A stretch of DNA of 64,000 bases, from contig CAJOEN010000025.1 of the NCBI GenBank assembly GCA_905233475.1, positions 16,406-80,405 on the forward strand, written 5' to 3'. The notes beneath the pieces are model-generated. The model had not been told where the DNA came from. It ran no database searches and worked only from the letters and a program-made list of their open reading frames with translations. Below are positions 50,040 to 59,197 of the stretch, piece after piece; within the stretch, counting starts at the first letter, position 1, and each line of letters begins with the position of its first letter. Origin of the DNA: an uncultured Bacteroidales bacterium (lineage in GTDB: Bacteria > Bacteroidota > Bacteroidia > Bacteroidales > P3). The translations under genes and the position numbers were made by a program.

Positions 50040-50885
50040 ATGAAAAGTCTGAAACTTCTATTATTCGCTTCAACCGCGATGATGACCGCCGTTTGCTGCG
50101 GTTCTAAAAACGACGCACCCTCGGAGGATTCCCCCAAGGTTCTGGTGCTTTACTACTCACAAACCTCAAACACCAAAGCTGTGGCGCAAGAGATTGCCAC
50201 CCGGCTCGGCGCCGACATTGAGGAAATTGTTGCCACAAACCCCTACGACGGTGATTTCCAAGCAACTATCGAACGCTGCATTCAGGAGCGCGAACAAGGC
50301 ATAACAGCACAAATACAGCCTTTGAATACCGACATATCCAAATACGATGTCATATTTTTAGGATATCCTGTATGGTTCGGTACCTACGCTCCCCCCGTAG
50401 CGACTTTTTTGGACAGCGTTGATTTGAGCGGCAAAATGATTGTCCCTTTCTGCACTTTCGGCAGCGGCGGACTGGAATCCAGCGTAAAAGACCTGAGGGA
50501 GAAACAGCCCAACGCAGAGGTACTGTCTGGCTACGGTGTGCGTGCCGCACGTCTTGAAGCCGTACACAAAGAGATAGACAACTTCCTTAAAGCCAACGGT
50601 TTTATTGAAGGAGAATACACCGAGCCCGAGGCTTTTCCCGAACAGCACCCCGTAAGTCAAGAAGAATCGGCGATATTCGACAGCGCAGTTAATGGCTATC
50701 CTATGATTAACGCCAAAGCCACTGCAGTAACCTTACGCGCCATTGCCGATGGCACGGAATACCTCTTCACAGCCACCGACAGTCCCCGCAAAAGCGACGA
50801 TAAAGTGCCTCCATCAGGAGAGATAAAAGTGTACGTTATCGTTGAAAACGGCAAAGCCCCTGTTTTTACGAAAGTGATACGATAA
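50040..50885 (+). CDS. Flavodoxin-domain lipoprotein
   Basis: A 281-residue protein with a lipoprotein signal (TAVCCGSKN). It carries a flavodoxin domain (about 33-185: VLVLYYSQTSNTKAVAQEIA is the FMN phosphate loop; FLGYPVWFGTYAPPVATFL and FCTFGSGGLESSV are the flavin-ring loops). A C-terminal domain of about 75 residues contains ALRAIADGTEYLFTATDSP-like sequence. An exported, membrane-anchored flavodoxin is unusual, since flavodoxins are normally cytoplasmic. It may reduce periplasmic substrates. Confidence 0.87.
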   Translation: MKSLKLLLFASTAMMTAVCCGSKNDAPSEDSPKVLVLYYSQTSNTKAVAQEIATRLGADIEEIVATNPYDGDFQATIERCIQEREQGITAQIQPLNTDISKYDVIFLGYPVWFGTYAPPVATFLDSVDLSGKMIVPFCTFGSGGLESSVKDLREKQPNAEVLSGYGVRAARLEAVHKEIDNFLKANGFIEGEYTEPEAFPEQHPVSQEESAIFDSAVNGYPMINAKATAVTLRAIADGTEYLFTATDSPRKSDDKVPPSGEIKVYVIVENGKAPVFTKVIR

Positions 50886-50905
50886 AAGAGTTCCGGAGTA
50901 GCAAC

Positions 50906-50940
50906 AATAAAGCCTGTCGCAAAGTGCGGCAGGCTTTATT
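50906..50940. terminator. Bidirectional terminator
   Basis: AATAAAGCCTGTCGC pairs with GCGGCAGGCTTTATT (one wobble) around AAAGT. It serves the convergent flavodoxin (+) and CLC channel (-) genes. Confidence 0.9.
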
Positions 50941-50961
50941 GTTTTCTGTATATATCCGTAG

Positions 50962-52752
50962 TTACTCGTCGGAAAATTCGGAAACAAAATGGCGGTAGGC
51001 CGAAAAGGTGTTTGCGCGTGAAAGGAAACCGATGTAATTGTTGTCGTTGTCGATAACCACGAGGTTGTAGCGTTCGCTGATTTTGAACTTGTTCACAACG
51101 TCGGTCATAGAATCGGTAATGCGCACGCAGTCTCCCTCCGAAAGGGGGTACATCAGTTCATCAACTTCGTATTTGTCGTATTTCTCGGGCTTGAATATAA
51201 GCTTACGTATGTCGTCAAGGACTATCACCCCAAGAAATTTATCGTTATTGTCGAGAACCGGAAATATATTACGTCTTGAGTATTCGATAGCCGTTATCAA
51301 ATCGCGCAATTTATCGCCCGAACGCACTACGACAAAGTTTGTTTCAATGAGTTTCTGCATATCCATCAACTGCCATGCCGATTTATCCTTATTATGGGTA
51401 AGCAAGTCCCCGTGTTTGGCGAGTTTTCGGGTATATATCGAGTGATGTTCGAATGGTCGCACGCAGATGTAAGTTATTGTAGTTGTTACCAATAGCGGGG
51501 CAAAAAGACCATAGCCGCCCGTTATTTCGGCAATAAGGAAAGTAGCCATCAGTGGAGCGTGCATAACTCCAGCCATCACTCCAGCCATGCCCACAAGTGC
51601 GAAATTTGCAACAGGAAGAGAAAAGCCCGTCTGATTAAGCAATGCGGCAATGAAAAAGCCGCTCAAACCTCCTATCACAAGCGATGGGCCGAAAGTGCCG
51701 CCCACGCCCCCGCTGCCTATTGTTACCGATGTGGCAACGGCTTTAAGCAAGATAATTCCGAAAAGTCCGAGCAACATAAGCCAAGGCGAGGCATTTGCCG
51801 ATATAAAAAAGCTATTGGTTATGAACGAGTTAGGATTGCCATGCAAAATATCGTTGAGTTGGGAATATCCTTCGCCGAAAAGCGGCGGGCACAAAAATAT
51901 AAGTACTCCCAAAAGGACACCTCCTATAAGGATTCTTATCCACTGTTTACCGATTTTGGCAAACGCACTCTCAATTTTCAGGTTTACACGCAAGAAATAC
52001 ACCGACACCAGTGCGCAAAAGAGTCCCAGAATTATAAAGAAGGGAATTTGAGAAATTTGGAACGCGTCCTGAATGCTGAAAGCAAACTGCACATCGCTAC
52101 CCATAAGAAAATAAGCCATAGTGGAGGCCGTTATGGAAGAAATAAGCAGAGGTATGGCGGCAGTCATGGAGATGTCGAACATCAGTATTTCCAACACAAA
52201 CAAAATGCCGGCTATCGGTGCTTTGAAAATGCCGGCTATGGCACCCGCCGCACCGCAACCAAGGAGCAGGATAACGTTTTTGTGTCGCAGATGAAACCAT
52301 TGCCCTATGTTGGAGCCTATGGCACTGCCTGTTGTGGCAATAGGAGCCTCAAGACCCACCGAACCGCCGAAAGCCACTGTTATTGTGGAGGCCACAATGG
52401 AACTGTACATATTGTGGTGTGGCATTTTTCCGCCTCCACGCGAAATAGCGTACAGTATATTGGGTATTCCGTGCCCTATCTTATTGCGTACTATGTATTT
52501 AAGGAATAGCACCGACAAAATTATCCCTATTGCCGGATAAACTAACAAAAGTATATTGGCTCCGTCGAAAACGTCGAGGCGTATCTGCATAAGCAACACG
52601 TATGTCCTGTGGACAAGTGTTTTTAGAATTACCGCCGCCAATCCTGCCAAAGCACCCACAAAGGCACTGAGTATCAGAACAAAATTGCGTTCCGATATGT
52701 GCCTAAGCCGCCAAATGTGCAGTTTCTTCAGTGTTCTGGCCATTTTCGCCAT
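50962..52752 (-). CDS. CLC-family chloride channel/antiporter with CBS pair
   Basis: A 596-residue CLC protein. Selectivity-filter motifs are present: GHGIPNIL, GSVGLEAPIA (the gating Glu is in GLEAP), and GGTFGPSLVIGG. About a dozen membrane helices are followed by two cytoplasmic CBS domains (MQKLIETNFVVVRSGDKLRD, LMYPLSEGDCVRITDSM). The gating Glu suggests a Cl/H exchanger. ATG 52752 is used because residues before it in the longer frame overlap the upstream gene and look non-native. Confidence 0.92.
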   Translation of the reverse strand: MAKMARTLKKLHIWRLRHISERNFVLILSAFVGALAGLAAVILKTLVHRTYVLLMQIRLDVFDGANILLLVYPAIGIILSVLFLKYIVRNKIGHGIPNILYAISRGGGKMPHHNMYSSIVASTITVAFGGSVGLEAPIATTGSAIGSNIGQWFHLRHKNVILLLGCGAAGAIAGIFKAPIAGILFVLEILMFDISMTAAIPLLISSITASTMAYFLMGSDVQFAFSIQDAFQISQIPFFIILGLFCALVSVYFLRVNLKIESAFAKIGKQWIRILIGGVLLGVLIFLCPPLFGEGYSQLNDILHGNPNSFITNSFFISANASPWLMLLGLFGIILLKAVATSVTIGSGGVGGTFGPSLVIGGLSGFFIAALLNQTGFSLPVANFALVGMAGVMAGVMHAPLMATFLIAEITGGYGLFAPLLVTTTITYICVRPFEHHSIYTRKLAKHGDLLTHNKDKSAWQLMDMQKLIETNFVVVRSGDKLRDLITAIEYSRRNIFPVLDNNDKFLGVIVLDDIRKLIFKPEKYDKYEVDELMYPLSEGDCVRITDSMTDVVNKFKISERYNLVVIDNDNNYIGFLSRANTFSAYRHFVSEFSDE

Positions 52753-52786
52753 AGTGTTATCCTGTTTTTTAAAATTAAACTGACAA

Positions 52787-53200
52787 TCAATTATATACAT
52801 GCAACATTCCACCACTGTAAACAGCATTGTATTGCCGTAGCGAGGTTTTAGCCACACCTTCGATTGGCGAGCCGTCGGTGTAAACGAATTGGGAACCGCA
52901 TTTGGGACAGAACAGTATCACCGAATTATCGGGATCCACCTCAACGGCAGTACTGTTGTCGTTAGGACAACCACGCTCGTATGCCACAAAATCCGTCCAC
53001 GAAGTGCGGAAAACTACTACGCCGCAGTAACCACCTGTAAGATAGGCATATCCGCCCACAGTATTTAGGCCACCGTATGCCGGAGAATCGGGGTCTATAC
53101 TAAAATTGACATAGGCCAAAGGAGCATCATCGTCCCTTTTGCACGACACAATAGCCAAACAAGCTACTGCAACAAATAATAATAAGACATTTTTTTTCAT
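52787..53200 (-). CDS. Rieske-like lipoprotein with altered ligands
   Basis: A 137-residue lipoprotein (lipobox AIVSCKR). It looks like a Rieske ferredoxin-type domain: VAYERGCPND then ILFCPKCGSQFVYTDGSPIEGVA and a final LHVYN strand. A true Rieske centre needs CxH...CxxH. Here the His positions are Asn/Asp (CPND) and Cys (CPKC), so a standard [2Fe-2S] His/Cys site is impossible. Three Cys remain, with a fourth (GGYCGVV) upstream. The site may hold another metal or be structural only. Confidence 0.65.
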   Translation of the reverse strand: MKKNVLLLFVAVACLAIVSCKRDDDAPLAYVNFSIDPDSPAYGGLNTVGGYAYLTGGYCGVVVFRTSWTDFVAYERGCPNDNSTAVEVDPDNSVILFCPKCGSQFVYTDGSPIEGVAKTSLRQYNAVYSGGMLHVYN

Positions 53201-53213
53201 AGCACAGTGTTTT

Positions 53214-54203
53214 TTATTTGTTTTCGCTGAGTATCAAGGTCATAACTACTTCCGCCACAATACCAAGAGTATTTTTGTCAATGGCATCGATATTGTCGCC
53301 AGTGGTGTGCCAATGTTCGAAAAAGCTACGGCCTGACTGGTTGCAAACAATGTCCACAACAGGTATATTGGTGTTTTGGTTGATGTACAGGTGGTCGTCG
53401 AGAATGGCATCGGATTTCACGTCCTCGAAAACATTGCCGTATCCGAGCTGTTGCGCAATTGTCCACAGTTTATTAGTAATTCCGGGGGCAAATTTCATCG
53501 AAACCTCCTCCTTGGTGAAACGCGGGTTATATCCGCCGACCATGTCGAGCAATATGCCGTATTTGGCTGTGTAGAAAGGTTTGTGTGGATGTTTTGCCCA
53601 ATGTTGCGCTCCAAGGCACCACGAATCGTTTACATACGACGGTGAGAACTCTGGATTTCCCTGATCCTCAAGGTCAAAAAAGATATAGTCTATACCAATA
53701 TCTATGCCGCTGTTGCGGAAAATGCGAGCTATCTCCATAAGTACGGCAACACCGCTGGCACCGTCGTTGGCACCGAGTATTGGAGTGTGCCATAGTGTTG
53801 TATCGGAGTCGTGGTCGGCGTAGGCGCGGGAGTCCCAATGCGCGGCCAACAGGATACGGTTCTCGGCCATAGGATTAACCGAAGCAATGATGTTCTTTCC
53901 TTTTACGGAAGTGTTGTCCCATAAAGTAGAGACAAACTCCTGCACAATTACCGTGTCTGTCCACAAGGCCATCTTTCTTGCCAAAAACGCCGCACAGCCT
54001 GAGTGAGCTTTGGTGTTTGGCACACGAGGTCCGAAAGCGAGTTGCTGTTCCACAAAAGCGTATGCCGAATCGGTATTGAAATCAGGAGTTTCTATTTTTA
54101 TGCTGTTGTCGGAGGCAGTTCCCGAAACAGCGTTGCCGGAACGGTTCCCGCCACAAGCCGACAAAAGGATTACAAGTATTGCAAACGGTATCAGTTTCTT
54201 CAT
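53214..54203 (-). CDS. M28-family metallopeptidase lipoprotein
   Basis: A 329-residue lipoprotein (lipobox LLSACGGN) with a zinc aminopeptidase/glutaminyl-cyclase-like domain. The ligands in order are the His and Asp of AHWDSRAYAD, the Asp of GANDGASGVAVLMEI, the Glu of FFDLEDQGNP, and the His of FFEHWHTTGDN. Bacteroidetes homologues include glutaminyl-peptide cyclotransferases, which form N-terminal pyroglutamate on exported proteins. Peptidase and cyclase activity cannot be separated by eye. It is followed 13 bp later by the Rieske-like gene. Confidence 0.9.
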   Translation of the reverse strand: MKKLIPFAILVILLSACGGNRSGNAVSGTASDNSIKIETPDFNTDSAYAFVEQQLAFGPRVPNTKAHSGCAAFLARKMALWTDTVIVQEFVSTLWDNTSVKGKNIIASVNPMAENRILLAAHWDSRAYADHDSDTTLWHTPILGANDGASGVAVLMEIARIFRNSGIDIGIDYIFFDLEDQGNPEFSPSYVNDSWCLGAQHWAKHPHKPFYTAKYGILLDMVGGYNPRFTKEEVSMKFAPGITNKLWTIAQQLGYGNVFEDVKSDAILDDHLYINQNTNIPVVDIVCNQSGRSFFEHWHTTGDNIDAIDKNTLGIVAEVVMTLILSENK

Positions 54204-54256
54204 GATAATGACGTTTTTTTTATATCATAACTCGAAATCGGGTATTTTATTCTGTC

Positions 54257-54922
54257 TCAGTTGTTAAAAATATAGCTGATGATATTGGCGCCCATTTGGA
54301 GTGCTTTGGTACGTACTGCCTCGCTGTCGCCATGCACATCTTGGTCTTCCCAGCCGTCGCCGAGGTCGCATTCGTAGGAAAGAAAGCACACCAGTCTGCC
54401 GTTGTAAATAAGTCCGTAGCCTTTGGGGGGAAGGTTGTCGTGCTCGTGTATCTTTGGCAACCCATTGGGAAACTTGTATTTCTGATGGTATATGGGGTGA
54501 GAAAAAGGCAGTTCCACAAAATCAAGTTCGGGGAAGACCTTTTTCATCTGAGCCACAGCATAATTTTTCAACCCGTAGTTATCGTCGATATGCAGAAAAC
54601 CTCCTGCTATAAGGTAGTTTCGCAGGTTCAGGGCTTCCTGTGCCGAAAACACTATATTGCCGTGACCCGTGATATGAAGGTATGGATAGCTGAAAATATC
54701 GGCACTGCCCACATCTACAGTTGCGTATTGCGGATTTAAGCCCGTGTGCAGTTCGGCATTGCAGAATTTTATAAGATTGGTAAGCGATGTGGGATTGGCG
54801 TACCAATCGCCGCCGCCACCGTATTTAAGCAGGGCTATCTGCGTATGTTGCGCGTACAATGCCGTTTCCGGAAACGACAACAAGGCCACGAGCGTAAATA
54901 TATGCATACGCCTCAGTACCAT
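54257..54922 (-). CDS. DUF4159-domain exported protein
   Basis: A protein of about 221 residues with a signal peptide (ending LYAQHT). DUF4159 features: ALLKYGGGGDWYANPTSL, YPYLHITGHGNIVFSAQEA, LRNYLIAGGFLHIDDNYG and LPFSHPIYH. The fold resembles the glutamine-amidotransferase-like flavodoxin fold, and the function is unknown. ATG 54922 overlaps the stop region of the upstream DUF5723 gene by 4-5 bp, so it is placed in one operon with the next two genes. ATG 54907 is an alternative start. Confidence 0.85.
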   Translation of the reverse strand: MVLRRMHIFTLVALLSFPETALYAQHTQIALLKYGGGGDWYANPTSLTNLIKFCNAELHTGLNPQYATVDVGSADIFSYPYLHITGHGNIVFSAQEALNLRNYLIAGGFLHIDDNYGLKNYAVAQMKKVFPELDFVELPFSHPIYHQKYKFPNGLPKIHEHDNLPPKGYGLIYNGRLVCFLSYECDLGDGWEDQDVHGDSEAVRTKALQMGANIISYIFNN

Positions 54923-54926
54923 ATCA

Positions 54927-56327
54927 TTACTGCATGTGTCCTTTACCAAAAAGCAGGTTCAATCCGAATTGCAGGTTGAAACTCTTGGCCTCAACAAGAC
55001 GAATGTCGGATATGTAGTTCAGCAGCAAGTACATCTGAAACGATTTGAAAAGTGACAAATTAACGCCAAGTCCGGGATTGAACCAGTCTATCTCCCTGCC
55101 GTCCTTGACAACGGCCATGCTTGCCATTACCTCAATCCAGTCGTAGAGATTAACTCCTGCCATAAGAGTGGTAGTATTGCGGAACAACTTTGTAATATCC
55201 GAAGATTTACCCGAAGCGTCGAAGTAGCTGATATTGTCCTCTATTTCGCCGTGGAAAAGCAGACCTGCACGCACCATAGAGCCAAGGTGCACGGTTGCCC
55301 CAAGGTTAAATTTGGTAGGAATTCTTGTCCAGTAGGGGTTTCCGTCGATGGTATCGTAATTTTTCAGGCTATCCAAAACACCATCGAAAGTGTGCATAAT
55401 GGCAGTGTCTTGACCATTGATAACAAGGCGGGTGAAATCAACACCGTCGAAAGTTACATTTACGGGTTTATTAAGCATGTAGTATTTCACATCGTCTTTC
55501 CATTTGATTCCCTTACCTATGTCGAGAATGCTGGCCGAAAACTCGAAAATGCTCCAGTCGTATTTCGCACCCAAGTCTAAGGAGTAGCCCCAGTTGTCAC
55601 TTTCGAGCAACGAATTGTATGTTATATCGTTATTTTGGAACTTGGATATTCCAGTGGCTGTTATGCGGTAATACATGTCGGCACTCAGTAGCGACATATC
55701 GTCGGCTGTATATAGTGTCATTCTTGTGTCGTCGGTACGCAAGTCGGCAACACCGTTAAGCAGTTTCAGCCTCATACCTACGGTGAGATTTTTGAACTTA
55801 TGCCCCACCCCCAGTGCGAACTCGTTGTAAACCTGTCCTTTAAAGAGGTTTCCATCTACAAGGTACAGTTCGTTGCCGTAGCCACGATGTCCGTAGTTTC
55901 CATCTTGGAAAAAGGCAATAAGTCCCGAGGGAATGCCCAAATGCGCCGAAGCCTTGGTTTTTGCCGAAAGCGTAACGAAAGTATTTCCAATGTTGAGCCC
56001 CATGCCTATAACATCAACTTCAGCATTAAGGAACAAATTGTTGTCTCCCGTAATGTTGTCGGCTATAGTGTTGATATTGATATAGGTGATGTTTTTTTCA
56101 TCGTCTTTCTGAAAAATATCGTTGAACGACAATGGACCGTGGAATTTCAATTCAACTCCCGGCAACGAAAGGTAGAAAGTATTTCTGGACGGATAAAACG
56201 CGGGGTTGAGGTTATTTATCTGTGGAATGCGGGTTGAGCCAAAAATCACATTGCTATTTTGTGCTTGTATATCCGAAAATAGCAGTACGGTGGCTACTAA
56301 TGCAAAAAGTATTTTTTTCATCTTCAA
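54927..56327 (-). CDS. DUF5723-family outer-membrane protein
   Basis: A 466-residue protein with a signal peptide (ending SDIQAQN) and a long series of amphipathic strands, including NNLNPAFYPSRNTFYLSLPG near the N-terminus (the DUF5723 hallmark) and FNPGLGVNLSLFKSFQMYLL near the end. It is predicted as a large barrel of the FadL/PorV-like kind. Its ATG overlaps the stop of the upstream lipoprotein gene by 4 bp. Confidence 0.8.
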   Translation of the reverse strand: MKMKKILFALVATVLLFSDIQAQNSNVIFGSTRIPQINNLNPAFYPSRNTFYLSLPGVELKFHGPLSFNDIFQKDDEKNITYININTIADNITGDNNLFLNAEVDVIGMGLNIGNTFVTLSAKTKASAHLGIPSGLIAFFQDGNYGHRGYGNELYLVDGNLFKGQVYNEFALGVGHKFKNLTVGMRLKLLNGVADLRTDDTRMTLYTADDMSLLSADMYYRITATGISKFQNNDITYNSLLESDNWGYSLDLGAKYDWSIFEFSASILDIGKGIKWKDDVKYYMLNKPVNVTFDGVDFTRLVINGQDTAIMHTFDGVLDSLKNYDTIDGNPYWTRIPTKFNLGATVHLGSMVRAGLLFHGEIEDNISYFDASGKSSDITKLFRNTTTLMAGVNLYDWIEVMASMAVVKDGREIDWFNPGLGVNLSLFKSFQMYLLLNYISDIRLVEAKSFNLQFGLNLLFGKGHMQ

Positions 56328-57628
56328 TCTTCTTTTAAGGGTTTATCCAGATTTATTCTTGGTGTTACCTGAACATTGGCACGCAAGGAAAGTTTGTTCG
56401 ATATTTGGAAACTTACCACCGGTTTCTCGGCGTAAGGATTTGCATTTTGCGAAGTCTTTACAAACAGACGGCACCGCATATGGTCGGATTTCTGAAGGTA
56501 ATCAACCTGTTTCTGTGTAAGATGAACCCTTACATTATTTGTGGCGGATTCCGATGTTGTGTAGGAGTCCGTTTCGGCGTTGTAAACAATTTTCGGACTT
56601 GGAATTAGAACGGTATTAGTAGAATCCAAAATGTCGCACAGTTTCACTCCGTTGGAGTCCTGCAGCTCTGCCGCCATGTCAAATTCTATCGGGAAAGTAT
56701 TGGTAATTTCGAGGTTAAGATATGCGTCGGCGACAGAAACCACATCCACGTTCGATAAATTTATGTTTTTGGTATTTACGTCAAAATCGGACTGCACACT
56801 GTCGAAAAACATTGTAAACGGCACCTCAACCTTGAAATAGGGCGATATTTCCAATGCCGTAAAGTTCAGATTGGTGCATATAAAGGACAATATATTTTCG
56901 TCCTTCAGCGTTGGCATAGAGATACTTACCCTCATGGAATAGGAAAAGCGGTCGGGAGTATGGGTTACTACATCTATGGCGTTTAGACTATCTATAATAT
57001 TGATTCTGTGGACATGTCCGTTGATTATGTCCGACAAGGGCAGCACTATCGAGCTGTCGCCCAAATTTATGGGAACGGTGTCGCGGCCATTTTTTGTAAC
57101 AAACAGTTTTATGCTGTCAATAATTACACATACCGATTTATACTTTTCTTTCAATCGTCTTTGTATTACACGGCTGTTGGTAGATATGTCGGTGTGAAGG
57201 CTTATCCACACGCCGCCAATTCTTTGGTTTTCGGAGGTCGGAACATAATTTACGTTGTCAAACAGGTCGATGTCGGTGTTTCCGGTAACTATTTTTGAGA
57301 ATGCAATAGTGTCTTTCATACTTGCTCCACCTCTTTTAGAAGTGTTTCCTAGCAAATCGATATGCTCGTGCATCAAAGTGTCGTACACTACCGACAGCAG
57401 TCCGTTGGGTTTAATTTTTACATATCCCATTGTCATTTTGTTCAGTTCAAGCAACTCGTTTATCGAGAAATGGCCTTCGCCAAGAGGAATTCCCAACTCG
57501 GGAGAGATGTCGCCCTGCAAATACATCGGACGGTTCAAGGCATCGAAATCGCCCTCTTTCACGCAAGACACAGACATAACCAAAGCAACAAGCCCCAGCC
57601 ATAATGATGTGTATTTTATTTTCTTCAT
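56324..57628 (-). CDS. Large unknown lipoprotein
   Basis: A 434-residue lipoprotein (lipobox SVSCVKE). The start of the mature part, FDALNRPMYLQGDISPELGIPLGEG, resembles conserved Bacteroidetes lipoproteins paired with DUF5723 proteins. The remainder is beta-rich with repeated DTxxFS and IDLFDN-type segments. It is translationally coupled to the barrel gene (ATGA overlap), suggesting that the two act together at the outer membrane. A minus-strand TATATTTG box at 57687-57694 may drive the three-gene operon. Confidence 0.75.
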   Translation of the reverse strand: MKKIKYTSLWLGLVALVMSVSCVKEGDFDALNRPMYLQGDISPELGIPLGEGHFSINELLELNKMTMGYVKIKPNGLLSVVYDTLMHEHIDLLGNTSKRGGASMKDTIAFSKIVTGNTDIDLFDNVNYVPTSENQRIGGVWISLHTDISTNSRVIQRRLKEKYKSVCVIIDSIKLFVTKNGRDTVPINLGDSSIVLPLSDIINGHVHRINIIDSLNAIDVVTHTPDRFSYSMRVSISMPTLKDENILSFICTNLNFTALEISPYFKVEVPFTMFFDSVQSDFDVNTKNINLSNVDVVSVADAYLNLEITNTFPIEFDMAAELQDSNGVKLCDILDSTNTVLIPSPKIVYNAETDSYTTSESATNNVRVHLTQKQVDYLQKSDHMRCRLFVKTSQNANPYAEKPVVSFQISNKLSLRANVQVTPRINLDKPLKED

Positions 57629-57686
57629 TATTTAACAGATTGATTTTTAAAGTTATCAGTATTAATTTTTAAATTTTACCAAACTG

Positions 57687-57694
57687 CAAATATA
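57687..57694 (-). promoter_or_regulatory. -7 box TATATTTG of the lipoprotein-DUF5723-DUF4159 operon
   Basis: An exact TAnnTTTG on the minus strand, 59 nt before ATG 57628. No clear -33 box is seen. Confidence 0.55.
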
Positions 57695-57784
57695 CGATTT
57701 TTTTTTAACATTATTATAATATGTAAAAAGAAACTATTATTCAACATATTACAGATGTATCAGGTTTTCATGGGCAAAAAAATA

Positions 57785-57815
57785 TTGTTTTGTTCCTGAT
57801 ATTTTTGTATTTTTG
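57785..57815 (+). promoter_or_regulatory. Promoter of the TolC-MacAB operon
   Basis: TTG (57785-57787), 20 nt, then TATTTTTG (57808-57815). The leader to ATG 57878 is about 55 nt and contains a TTATTCgGATAATgG-like imperfect palindrome. Confidence 0.75.
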
Positions 57816-57877
57816 CAATATCATTATTCGGATAATGGCGACAAAACCATTATTCTAATACTAAATACTCTACATAA

Positions 57878-59173
57878 ATGAAAACTAAAAAAGGATTCTT
57901 TTTCATAATGGCGATAATTTCGGCGCTATCTCTTTCGGCACAGGAGGTTGTAAGGATGTCGCTGGGCGAATGTATAAACTACGCCGAGACGCACAACAAC
58001 ACCCTACGCAATGCCGAACTTGACCGCTCGTCGTCGGAGATAAGCTACAACGAGGCAAAACTGCGATACGCCCCCACAGTGTCGGCAACGGCTTCGCAAG
58101 GCTTCGGGTACTCCAACCACAACGCAACGGCTTCGTGGACAGGCAATTACGGCATATCCGCCGGCATGACGCTCTTCGACGGTTTCAGCACATATAACAA
58201 TGTAAAACTCAATAAGTTATCGCTAAAACAAAGCGAGCTGAAAGTTGAACAGTCGCGCAACAGCATAAATATCCAAATAATGCAGGCATACCTTTCCATA
58301 CTAATGAACACCGAACGTCTTGCATATCAACAGGATGTACTAAACACCTCGCAAGAGCAGGTAAAAGAAGGCGAGCTGCAATTCAAAGTTGGAAAGATAC
58401 TCGAAAGCGACTATAATCTGCTGAAAGCCAATCTTACAAGTGCCGCCTACGATGTAGAGAATACAAAAATTGCCATTGACAATGAGTTACTTACGTTGAA
58501 AAAACTTTTGGGACTGCCTTCGTACACAAAATTAGAGATAGTAAAACCCGACACTGACACAGATAATGCTAGCCTTACCATGCCCACCCTCGAAAGCGCT
58601 GTTGAAAGGGCATTGGCTTATCTGCCGGAACTGAAATCGAGCGAAGCCGGCGTGGAGATGGCCAAATACGACATCAAAATGGCCAAGTCAGACTATTCGC
58701 CAACACTATCGCTAAGTGCAGGAGTAAGCACCGGCTACACCAATTTCGACGAGGCTTGGGGCACTCAGGTGAGCAACAACCTTGGCGAGAACGTAGGCCT
58801 AAACCTTTCCATACCTATATACAACCGCAACAGCACCCGTTCCAAGGTGAAACAGAGCAAGATACGCCTGCAACAGGCCGAGATGGAGAACGAACAACTT
58901 AAACTCGACATAACAAGCGAGATAGAGCAGAAATACCTTGCCGCAGCACAGGCGTACAACACCTATAAATCGTCGGAAGCATTGGAAAAAGCCTACAAGG
59001 ACAGCTACGCCGTTTACAACGAAAAATTCAAGGCCGGAGCCATAACCACAGTTGATTTGCTCCAGCAGCAGAGCAATTATCTCAACGTGCTCAACCAATT
59101 TCTGCAAAACAAATACTCATACCTTATGAACCGAAAAATATTGGACGTTTACATGGGCGTTCCCTTAAAGTAG
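57878..59173 (+). CDS. TolC-family outer-membrane efflux protein
   Basis: A 431-residue protein with a signal peptide (ending LSLSAQE) and two TolC repeats of long heptad-rich helices. Motifs: LGECINYAETHNNTLRNAEL, NIQIMQAYLSILMNTERL, DYNLLKANLTSAAYDVENT and the second-half GAITTVDLLQQQSNYLNVLN. It forms the trimeric outer-membrane duct for the MacA-MacB pump encoded directly downstream. Confidence 0.93.
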   Translation: MKTKKGFFFIMAIISALSLSAQEVVRMSLGECINYAETHNNTLRNAELDRSSSEISYNEAKLRYAPTVSATASQGFGYSNHNATASWTGNYGISAGMTLFDGFSTYNNVKLNKLSLKQSELKVEQSRNSINIQIMQAYLSILMNTERLAYQQDVLNTSQEQVKEGELQFKVGKILESDYNLLKANLTSAAYDVENTKIAIDNELLTLKKLLGLPSYTKLEIVKPDTDTDNASLTMPTLESAVERALAYLPELKSSEAGVEMAKYDIKMAKSDYSPTLSLSAGVSTGYTNFDEAWGTQVSNNLGENVGLNLSIPIYNRNSTRSKVKQSKIRLQQAEMENEQLKLDITSEIEQKYLAAAQAYNTYKSSEALEKAYKDSYAVYNEKFKAGAITTVDLLQQQSNYLNVLNQFLQNKYSYLMNRKILDVYMGVPLK

Positions 59174-59197
59174 TAACAAATACAATTTCAACATATT

